From: Actinoplanes sp. NBRC 103695
GTDB lineage: Bacteria; Actinomycetota; Actinomycetes; Mycobacteriales; Micromonosporaceae
Assembly: GCF_030269485.1 (NCBI RefSeq)
Contig: NZ_BSTL01000012.1
Location: 248,001-312,000 of the forward strand
Reading direction: 5' to 3'
Length of the DNA stretch: 64,000 nucleotides
Shown in pieces: positions 58,108 through 64,000 of the stretch; position 1 is the stretch's first letter; the number at the start of each line of letters is the position of its first letter. Made by a program: the position numbers and the translations under genes. The notes beneath the pieces are model-generated. The model made no database searches. It had not been told where the DNA came from and saw only the letters and a program-made list of their open reading frames with translations.

Positions 58108-58133
58108 GGGGACAACTATGACCGAAAGTCACA
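58108..58133 (-). repeat. Right terminal inverted repeat of the element
   Basis: The complement reads TGTGACTTTCGGTCATAG..., matching the left end at 21 of 26 bases. The base after it starts the target duplication GCGGG (58134-58138). Confidence 0.85.
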
Positions 58134-58478
58134 GCGGGAAGACGCTTGCGCCCGGATCGAGTACGTCGCGACGGCTCGACGATTGCCGACGCTTTCGGCG
58201 TCTTCATCACCGTCGGCGTGCCGGTCGCACCGACGAGCGCCCGGCGAGGATCTGCCCGCAGGGGATCGGCACCACGTGGCGGCGACTCTGGAACGTGAGG
58301 CGGCTTACGTGCGTGATCACGACGCGGCGCGCTTACATGACTGTGGCCGTCGGAGAACCTGAACGCGCCGTCGTGGCGCGTCCGGCGCGATCGTCCGGTA
58401 ACTCGCCTTGCGCTGGCGCGGGCAGAGCCCAGGGGTCTCTGTGGGTATTCACGTTGACCTTGTGTGGATGATGGAACC
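58134..58478. other. Intergenic region right of the element
   Basis: This 345-bp stretch has open frames on both strands, but none has a convincing start, ribosome site or protein-like composition. It is probably the upstream region of the nuclease-like gene at 58479 and the other flank of the insertion site. Joining it with the left flank at GCGGG does not restore a recognisable gene. Confidence 0.35.
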
Positions 58479-59552
58479 ATGGAGTCTGCACGGCGCTTCG
58501 GCCCGGATTTCGTGTCGGCGCACCAGGCTAAGTACGCCCACCGGCGCCGGTCCGATCGGCAACTGACGTACGACATCGCCGTGTCCGAAGAGTACGAGCC
58601 GTGGCGGCGCTGGCTCGATGACCAGGTCGCGCTCCTGCCGGCCCGTGACGCCGACGCGTTCGCGCGGAATCTGTGGTTGGACGAGCATCACTGGCCGTCG
58701 ATCTTCGAGCTTGCCGCCGGAGCAGCGCTGCGCGGCGAGGGCTACGACATCGCGTACGAACGCCGATTCGAGGGCTTGACGCCTGACTGGACCGTATTGA
58801 ACTGGGACGGCAGTCCGGCCATGTTCGTCGAGGTGCACACGGACCAGCCGGCCAAGGAGACCTTCGGTCGCATCCGTGGATGGCATGTCCTCGACCAGTA
58901 CATCGCCAAGATTCCGGTCGGCGTCGTTGTCGCGCTGGTCGATCGGACCAACGTGCCGCTGCGGCCACCGGACGCGCGTACGGCCAAGAAGATTGTCGAG
59001 GTGCTGCGTTCCCGCCTACTCGGCTCGGCGCGGACGTCGTCCGTCGACGCGCACGGATACAGGTTCGTCGTCCTCGCCGATCGCTTCGGTCCGATGACGT
59101 CACCAAACGCTCCCTACGCCTTCTTCGCCGCACCGAGCGGCATCGCCGGCGCGGTCGACGCCACGCGGCTCACCCGCGCAGTAGAAGGAAAGGTCCGCAG
59201 GTATCGCGCTCTGGCGGATCATTACGACGTGCCGTTGGTTGTGGCCGTGGGCGCCCACCGCTTCACCGGCGTCGACCTCTCGGATGTCGACCGCCTGCTC
59301 GCAGGCGAGCCGACCGTTACGTTCCAGTTCAACCTCGGCGACACCTTCATCGGTAAGCACCAGTTCGACCCCGGTCATCCGGCACGCTGGAGCATGCCCG
59401 CCGGGCTATCGGGGTTGCTGTGGCTGCACAACCAGCCGCCGTTCGAGGCCACCATCCGCCCGAACCCCGACGCGGTCCGCCCGATGTCCATCGGGGCGTT
59501 AACCGGCCGTAGCCCGAGTGGCGGGCAGGCATGCGCGACCACCGAGGCGTGA
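58479..59552 (+). CDS. Nuclease-fold-like island protein, unknown
   Basis: The protein has 357 residues from the ATG at 58479 (a GTG at 58464 is possible). A helical N-terminus is followed by FELAAGAALRGEGYDIAYERRFEGLTPDWTVLNWDG and FVEVHTDQPAK. Pro102-Asp103 and Glu118-x-His120 resemble a PD-(D/E)XK active site in which Lys is replaced by His, so catalysis is uncertain. The C-terminal half (GVDLSDVDRLLAGEPTVTFQFN) is unassigned. It is the first gene right of the transposon-like element. Confidence 0.7.
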   Translation: MESARRFGPDFVSAHQAKYAHRRRSDRQLTYDIAVSEEYEPWRRWLDDQVALLPARDADAFARNLWLDEHHWPSIFELAAGAALRGEGYDIAYERRFEGLTPDWTVLNWDGSPAMFVEVHTDQPAKETFGRIRGWHVLDQYIAKIPVGVVVALVDRTNVPLRPPDARTAKKIVEVLRSRLLGSARTSSVDAHGYRFVVLADRFGPMTSPNAPYAFFAAPSGIAGAVDATRLTRAVEGKVRRYRALADHYDVPLVVAVGAHRFTGVDLSDVDRLLAGEPTVTFQFNLGDTFIGKHQFDPGHPARWSMPAGLSGLLWLHNQPPFEATIRPNPDAVRPMSIGALTGRSPSGGQACATTEA

Positions 59553-59603
59553 CCGGCCACCAACGCCATTCCATGCCCATCTAGTCTCATGTACAGTTGC
59601 CCT

Positions 59604-59801
59604 ATGACGAGGCATCTGATGGGTGCGGCCGAGATCCGCAAGCGCCTCGGCGGGATCAGCCGACAGCGCGTCTACCAGCTCACGAACCATCCCGACTTCC
59701 CCGCGTCGTACGACGAGTTGAGCCAAGGCAGGGTGTGGTTCAACGAGGACGTCGAGGCGTGGATCGCGGAGAAGCGCCCGCAGGACGACGCCGAGCCGTA
59801 G
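59604..59801 (+). CDS. Small helix-turn-helix protein (AlpA/MerR-like)
   Basis: The protein has 65 residues. The core MGAAEIRKRLGGISRQRVYQLTNHPDFPAS is a winged-helix DNA-binding motif of the AlpA/excisionase type, followed by GRVWFNEDVEAWIAEKRP. The ATG at 59604 has a possible -10 element TACAGT close by, so the mRNA may be leaderless. It may control an integrase or the neighbouring island genes. Confidence 0.75.
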   Translation: MTRHLMGAAEIRKRLGGISRQRVYQLTNHPDFPASYDELSQGRVWFNEDVEAWIAEKRPQDDAEP

Positions 59802-59966
59802 CGCCGGGCGGCATGCATCCGGAAGGCTCCCTAACTCCGTCGTGCTTCCACCGACCATCGAGGACAGGCGCACGGAGACGTTTGGCGCGGCCTGCCTAAG
59901 GATGCGGACCGGCCCGGCATCACAGCATGACGGGCGGGTCGGCTTCGGGCGCGCCCGCGCCGTTGG

Positions 59967-60374
59967 TTACTTACCGTTTCGTTGCGTGGACGACCCCGTT
60001 GATGTTCCCCTCTCGGCAGCCTGCGTCGCTGCTCTAGCGCCCTGGAGGACCATTGAGGTGATCACCATCGCCGCCGGAACGAGGATGAGGGAGCCTGCGG
60101 AGAGCCCGATCGCCCGCAGCACCGACGCGGTGTCAACGCCCGGTTCCGGGCTACCGGCCAGCGACCTGAGACACCACATCAACGCCACGAAGTCATAGAT
60201 CATGACCGTGATCCAGGCGATCCCGGCGCCCACGTAGATCGCGAAGTTGCCGATCGTTGAGACCATCACGGGCTTGCGCTCGGCGGCTTTGGTGATCAAC
60301 CGCGCCTCGACGACGCACGTCAACATCAGGACAGCCAGCACCTGTGCCGAGGTACCGGCGAAATTGTCGGTCAT
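59967..60374 (-). CDS. Small membrane protein of the integrative element
   Basis: The protein has 135 residues with three to four hydrophobic segments (TSAQVLAVLMLTCVVEARLI, FAIYVGAGIAWITVMIYDFVALMW, LSAGSLILVPAAMVITSMVL). The last about 25 residues are polar. It resembles small spread or transfer proteins of actinomycete conjugative elements in size only; no family is recognised. It is codirectional with the integrase but separated by a strong hairpin. Confidence 0.65.
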   Translation of the reverse strand: MTDNFAGTSAQVLAVLMLTCVVEARLITKAAERKPVMVSTIGNFAIYVGAGIAWITVMIYDFVALMWCLRSLAGSPEPGVDTASVLRAIGLSAGSLILVPAAMVITSMVLQGARAATQAAERGTSTGSSTQRNGK

Positions 60375-60402
60375 CCCGCGATGGTTGATGACATGGGCAA
60401 GC

Positions 60403-60440
60403 TCCGGGCCTGAACGTTGCGAGATGCGCTCAGGCCCGGA
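60403..60440 (-). terminator. Terminator at the integrase 3' end
   Basis: A perfect 11-bp stem (TCCGGGCCTGA at 60403-60413 with 60430-60440) with a 16-nt loop lies 6 bases beyond the integrase stop codon. Confidence 0.8.
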
Positions 60441-60446
60441 ACCGGC

Positions 60447-61952
60447 TCAGCTGACGGCCTTGAGGTGTCGCTTACGGGGCACGCTTGCGGCGGCCTTCTC
60501 GGCGGCGTCGAAGGCGAGGTCGGGCAGGACGGTGGAGTAGAGGTTGCTGGTGGTGGTTGCGGATTTGTGCCGGAGGAGTTCCTGCACGACCTTCATGTCC
60601 ACCCCGGCGGCCAGGTTGATAGTGGCGGCGCCGTGCCGGAGACCGTGCAGGCCGATCGGCGGAAGCCCGGCCTGTTCGAGGCGGAAGTAGAAGTGGTCGG
60701 TGACGTCGGCCGGGTGCAGCATCTCGCCGGTCTTGGTGGTGAACATCAGGCCGTTCTCGACCCACTTGCCGCCGGCCGCCAGCCGTTCCCGGCGCTGCTG
60801 GACGAGGTGGTTCTCGAGGGCGAGGACGCAACCGTCGTCCAATGGCACGTCGTCGTAGCTGCCGTCGGTCTTGGGTCGCTCGAGCCGGGCTTCCCAGCCG
60901 TGCTGGACGACTTGCCAGGCGATCGTGACCTTCTTCCGTCGGCTGTCGTACTCGGCGCGATGCAGGCCGCAGCCTTCGCCTCGGCGTAGGCCGCGGTAGG
61001 CGATGGTGTGGTAGAGGCCGTAGAGCCGGTCGCCGCTGGCGATGAGGTGGTCGAGGAAGATACCGGTCTGTTCGGGGGTCCAGACCATGATTGCGTCCTG
61101 CGGGACGGTGCCGGTGAGCTTCCATTCAGCGACGCGTTCGTCGGTCCAGATGAGTTTCTTGGGCGCCTTCTCGGGGGCGATCTCGACGTGCTTGACCGGG
61201 TAGATGGGCGGGATGATGCCGCGTCGGATGCCCCAGTTGTAGCCCGCGCGCAGGGTGGCCAGGATGCGGTGCTGGGTCGCGATGCCGACCTTGCGCATCC
61301 CTTTGACCTGGCGGCGTTTCTCCGGGTCCGGGCTGGCGCGTAGCTGATCGATCAGGGTGTTGCGTTCCTCGATCTTGTCGAGCATGCCGGTCTCGATCAG
61401 GCCGGCGGTGAGCCGGTCGGCGGCGATCGTGCCGAGGTTCGGGACGATGTGGTTGTCGATGTGGCCCTGGTAGGAGCGGCGGGTGCCCTCCTTGATCTTT
61501 TTACGCTTCGAGTTCGCTTTGCTGCCGCCGCGGCTGGTCATGAACATCTTCATCAGACCGGCCACGTCCGGGATCTTGTCGAGTTTCTCGACCGAGTACA
61601 GCAGCAGCCGGACGGTAGCCGGGTCGGGGACCTGCCGGTCGGCGTTGACCGCCTTCTCGATGATGTCCCCGGCCCGGGTGAGGTTGGTGGTGTCGCCGGG
61701 TTCGCAGACGGCAAGGGCCTCGGTGATGCGGCGCAGGACATCGCCCGCACTGGTTTGGTCGTCGAAGGGGCCTCGGCGCAGCGGGCGGCGGCGGCCGTCG
61801 GCCGCCTTGGGGAGTTCGATCTGGTACTGCCAGACGCCGTGGTGCGGGTTCCAGGTGTTGCCCCGGCGCAGCTTCGGGCACTGGGCGCCGAGCGGTTTGC
61901 CGGTGTCGCGGTCGCGGCAGTAGCAGCGTTTGTACGTGGTTCCGGTGTTCAT
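60447..61952 (-). CDS. int: Tyrosine site-specific integrase (AICE type)
   Basis: The protein has 501 residues from the ATG at 61952. An N-terminal Arm-binding region (YCRDRDTGKPLGAQCPKLRRGNTWNPHHGVWQYQ) and SAM-like core-binding helices precede a catalytic domain. Its residues are visible: Arg in YRGLRRGEG, HGLRHGAAT (H-x-x-R), the following LLRHKSATTTSNLYS (H and catalytic Tyr). It catalyses integration and excision at a tRNA-type site. Its 3' end points left towards tRNA-Lys; the excisionase lies upstream. Confidence 0.95.
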   Translation of the reverse strand: MNTGTTYKRCYCRDRDTGKPLGAQCPKLRRGNTWNPHHGVWQYQIELPKAADGRRRPLRRGPFDDQTSAGDVLRRITEALAVCEPGDTTNLTRAGDIIEKAVNADRQVPDPATVRLLLYSVEKLDKIPDVAGLMKMFMTSRGGSKANSKRKKIKEGTRRSYQGHIDNHIVPNLGTIAADRLTAGLIETGMLDKIEERNTLIDQLRASPDPEKRRQVKGMRKVGIATQHRILATLRAGYNWGIRRGIIPPIYPVKHVEIAPEKAPKKLIWTDERVAEWKLTGTVPQDAIMVWTPEQTGIFLDHLIASGDRLYGLYHTIAYRGLRRGEGCGLHRAEYDSRRKKVTIAWQVVQHGWEARLERPKTDGSYDDVPLDDGCVLALENHLVQQRRERLAAGGKWVENGLMFTTKTGEMLHPADVTDHFYFRLEQAGLPPIGLHGLRHGAATINLAAGVDMKVVQELLRHKSATTTSNLYSTVLPDLAFDAAEKAAASVPRKRHLKAVS

Positions 61953-62137
61953 GCGGTTCGTCCCGTTCGGTGGTCGGTGTGTCCCAGCGGATTTCGCCGG
62001 TTCGCGAATCCGCTGGGACACCTGTCGACGCCATCCATGCCGGACGGTGCCGCGGGATCAAGCCTGGTCAAACCAGGGGTCTCCGCCGGTCTGTCGCCCG
62101 CTCGGCGCGGCGGCCACGGCTCCGGCCGGGTAGTTGG

Positions 62138-62359
62138 TCAGCCGGCGGTCTCGGCGGCTCCGATGGCGTGCAGTAGGTGCGGGACGCCGACGATGAAGCG
62201 GCGGCTGACCCGAGTCACCGGCACCGGGAACTCGCCGTCACGGGCGAGCTGGTAGGCGGCGGTGCGCCCGATGCCGAGGATCGCCCCAGCGGTGACGACG
62301 TCGGTCGTGGTGCCGAGCGCGCGGACGGCATCCACCGTCCAGGTGGTCGAGCGGGTCAC
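62138..62359 (-). CDS. xis: Excisionase-like helix-turn-helix protein
   Basis: The protein has 73 residues from the GTG at 62359, which overlaps the stop of the methyltransferase gene. It has the MerR/Xis-type helix-turn-helix TAGAILGIGRTAAYQLARDGEFPVPVTRVSRRFIVGVPHLLHAI. Such proteins help integrase to excise the element. It lies 185 bases upstream of the integrase on the same strand, the normal AICE arrangement. Confidence 0.85.
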   Translation of the reverse strand: MTRSTTWTVDAVRALGTTTDVVTAGAILGIGRTAAYQLARDGEFPVPVTRVSRRFIVGVPHLLHAIGAAETAG

Positions 62360-63300
62360 TGCGCGTCCTTCAGTACGAGCCGGAACACCAGCAGGTCCTC
62401 GTGCTGGATGAGCCATTGTGGGTCACCGGCGTTGACGGCTTCGTGGACGTTCTTCCTCTGGAAGAACGAGGCCCGCGGCACGAGCACTCCGTCGCGGACT
62501 CCGGCGATGAGGGCGATGAGTTCTTCGACCAGGGTCAGTCCGGCGGCGAGTCCGGCGGCGGCGACCATGCTGGGGATGTCGATGAGTTCGCCGTGGCGTC
62601 GGTACGGCCGGGCGGTGACCGCGAGGTGACCGCCGGGTCGCAGTACGGCCGCGCAGCCGGTAAGGATCTGGGTGAACCCTTCGACGAGTTCGTTGTGTCC
62701 GAGGTAGGCGAGGTTTCCAGCGTCGGCGCCGTACCGGTTGTTGATTTTCCGGACTTTGCCTTGTCCGGGACCGGGTGTGATTGCGCGGCCGTGAGTGGAG
62801 GCTCCGTACGGCGGTGAGGTGATGACCAGCCCGATCCGGCCGTGGGCCTCGGGCGGCAGCAGTGCGGGCAGTCGGCGGCCGTCGCCGGTGTAGATCTCGC
62901 CGGTGCCGGTGGCGCCTTGGCTGGTGGCGAGGCGGATGTTGTCGGCGGCCTGTTGTGCCCATCGCGTCTCGTATTCGATGCCGATGCCGTGCCGGGCGAG
63001 GTGCATGGCTTCCACGACGGTGGTGCCGATCCCGGCCATCGGGTCGGCGACCAGCTCGCCGGGCTCGGTGTAGGTGGCGATGAGGTAGCGGGCGATCGTG
63101 GGCAGCATCTTGGCCGGGTGCGCCGTGGAGGCCGGGGTGTACCGGCCGCTGCGCTGACCACGGAACGATGTCTGCCCGGTCAGCAGGACCGAGCCCTGGA
63201 CTCCGTCGGCGATGAGGGCGAACAGCCGGCCGACGTCGAGGGGAGAATCCTCGCCGTCGGGGCCGAGGGTGGACGAGGCAGAGGAGATGGGCTCACGCAT
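62356..63300 (-). CDS. DNA N4/N6-methyltransferase
   Basis: The protein has 314 residues from the ATG at 63300. It has motif I-like DPMAGIGTTVVEAMHLARHGIGIEYE and motif IV VITSPPYGAST, which marks N4-cytosine or N6-adenine amino-methyltransferases (beta class order, motif IV first, would be reversed; here IV follows I). It lies inside the mobile module and probably protects or modifies the element DNA. It overlaps the upstream gene by 8 bases and the excisionase gene by 4. Confidence 0.9.
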   Translation of the reverse strand: MREPISSASSTLGPDGEDSPLDVGRLFALIADGVQGSVLLTGQTSFRGQRSGRYTPASTAHPAKMLPTIARYLIATYTEPGELVADPMAGIGTTVVEAMHLARHGIGIEYETRWAQQAADNIRLATSQGATGTGEIYTGDGRRLPALLPPEAHGRIGLVITSPPYGASTHGRAITPGPGQGKVRKINNRYGADAGNLAYLGHNELVEGFTQILTGCAAVLRPGGHLAVTARPYRRHGELIDIPSMVAAAGLAAGLTLVEELIALIAGVRDGVLVPRASFFQRKNVHEAVNAGDPQWLIQHEDLLVFRLVLKDAQ

Positions 63301-64000
63301 CGGCGGCCTCCTGATCGATGCTGGTCGCGGTGAACGCCAGAACGTCCATGTGGATCGGGACGTGCCGCCCGTCGAGCAGCGCAGGCCGGGTGCTCGCGGC
63401 GGTAGCCGCGTCGGTGCGCGGCTCGACGGCCGGGAGCGGGACCAGCAGCACGGGGAGGTGCTGGTGGTAGCGCAGCCCAGCGGTGCGAGCGGCGGAGATG
63501 ACGGTGCTGCGCCGCGAGATCCGGCCCGGCTGTGGTCCGGCGGCGGGCAGTGCGGTGAGGATGAACCCGCCGGGGCGCAGCAGCCGGTGCCACTGGTGCA
63601 TCGCCTCGGTGGTGGCGAGCACCCCGAGGCGGTCACCGCCGGGTCGGGGTAGACCAGCCAGCAGCAGTGCAACGCCGTCTTCAGCGAGACGCCGGGCGCG
63701 AGCGGGCCGGTCATCGGTGAACCGGACCCGGGTGTGGTCACCGTCGGTGGTGATGGTCGCCGGGCGGCGGTGCAGATACCGGGCGGCACTGGCGACGGTG
63801 GGGTGGTTGTCGAGGTCCAGCACGACGTCGCCGTCGCGGGTGTAGTGCCGGATCAGCCAGCCGAGGCGCTGCGGGTCGAGTCCGTACCAGGCCGCCGCGT
63901 CGGCCAGCGGCGCGTCGCGGCGGTGGACGGGGACGAGGAACAGCCCGACGCGCGGGCGTTCGGAGCTGGAATCGGGGGTGTGCGGGGAGGTCTGCGGCAT
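63293..64000 (-). CDS. Methyltransferase-like protein of the element, window edge
   Basis: It has 235 residues visible from the ATG at the last base of the window, so the N-terminus could extend further. DVVLDLDNHPTVASAARYLHRR and QWHRLLRPGGFILTALPAAGP recall a degenerate class I methyltransferase core. AICE modules often carry such a gene next to the N6/N4 methylase. Function is uncertain; it may form a pair with the neighbouring methyltransferase. Confidence 0.6.
   Translation of the reverse strand: MPQTSPHTPDSSSERPRVGLFLVPVHRRDAPLADAAAWYGLDPQRLGWLIRHYTRDGDVVLDLDNHPTVASAARYLHRRPATITTDGDHTRVRFTDDRPARARRLAEDGVALLLAGLPRPGGDRLGVLATTEAMHQWHRLLRPGGFILTALPAAGPQPGRISRRSTVISAARTAGLRYHQHLPVLLVPLPAVEPRTDAATAASTRPALLDGRHVPIHMDVLAFTATSIDQEAADA

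Larger units (their letters stand above)
53102..58133. mobile_element. Transposon-like element carrying a helicase-nuclease pair, no transposase
   Basis: The element is 5032 bp long. The left end (53102-53127) and the right end read from the complement (58133-58108) share TGTGACTTTCGG, then AGTTGTC and CC: 21 of 26 positions match. The ends are TG...CA. The same 5 bases GCGGG flank both sides (53097-53101 and 58134-58138) as target-site duplication. Further copies of the end motif lie inside both ends, as in IS21-family multiple terminal repeats. No istA/istB-like gene is present; only the helicase and its partner are inside. It is therefore non-autonomous and mobilised in trans, or an IS that lost its transposase. 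Confidence 0.85.

Noticed and set aside
53102..58133. IS21 transposase genes istA/istB inside the element
   Set aside because: No DDE-transposase or IstB-type ATPase pattern is present; the only P-loop protein is a Ski2-like helicase with DEAH and GRAGRAG motifs.
58054..58362. Plus-strand frame beginning in the right end of the element
   Set aside because: It starts inside the terminal repeat array and has no ribosome site or recognisable composition; accidental.
60375..60446. Attachment-site copy of the tRNA-Lys 3' end next to the integrase
   Set aside because: No stretch resembling the tRNA T-arm or acceptor end was found there; the palindrome present is a terminator.

Overview
The window is high-GC DNA from an actinobacterium, most likely in or near the Micromonosporaceae (Actinoplanes-type). 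This rests on the GC-rich third positions, frequent GTG starts, mostly ATGA/GTGA-coupled genes, and the order pncB / clpS - DUF2017 - mec - cysO - cysM - metallo-hydrolase - rph - rdgB, which matches the Mycobacterium Rv1330c-Rv1341 block. The genus is an inference; no rRNA is present.

Layout. 1-0.9 kb: 3' end of ctaD. 1-5.2 kb: secreted proteins, a decayed phosphotransferase, a methyltransferase and an MFS pump. 5.2-9.7 kb: NAD salvage (pncA, pncB) led by a large LuxR ATPase regulator. 9.9-16.7 kb: the conserved clpS/cysteine-synthesis/cAMP-hydrolase/RNase PH/ITPase block, with a GT4 glycosyltransferase inserted and no murI or rhomboid gene. 17.2-24.9 kb: a complete histidine-utilisation operon transcribed leftwards (rpiR-type regulator, hutU, an M20 amidohydrolase, hutF, hutI, two 21-codon mini-ORFs, hutH). 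25-34.6 kb: accessory genes (TetR/SDR/MOSC, a bacterial expansin, MFS, several nucleotidyltransferases) with several gene remnants. 34.5-41.6 kb: tRNA-Leu, a chemotaxis receptor, Bcp peroxiredoxin, a MauE/DsbA-like/membrane-protein redox operon, an ECF sigma factor and a CopC-CopD fusion. 42-50.5 kb: a 1208-residue disordered membrane protein, tRNA-His, oligoribonuclease, a lipoprotein, two tandem L,D-transpeptidases and tRNA-Lys.

50.5-64 kb is a mobile island next to tRNA-Lys. Its left part holds an unknown two-gene operon (a small nuclease-like protein and a 515-residue partner) and, after it, a discrete element at 53102-58133. That element has 26-bp imperfect terminal inverted repeats (TG...CA ends, repeated subterminal units as in IS21-type ends) and a perfect 5-bp target duplication (GCGGG). 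It carries no transposase. Its only genes are a Ski2-like helicase and an overlapping PD-(D/E)XK-like partner, an architecture resembling Hachiman (HamAB) antiphage defence. To its right are another nuclease-like protein, a small AlpA/MerR-type HTH protein, a small membrane protein, and then an integrase-excisionase-methyltransferase module typical of actinomycete integrative conjugative elements, which runs off the right edge.

The main points for follow-up are the transposon-borne helicase/nuclease pair, the 62-bp triplication between hutI and hutH that creates chained mini-ORFs, the CysO sulfur carrier whose GlyGly is followed by a 27-residue tail next to its own JAMM protease, and the repeated pattern of gene remnants that keep both ends but lack the middle.
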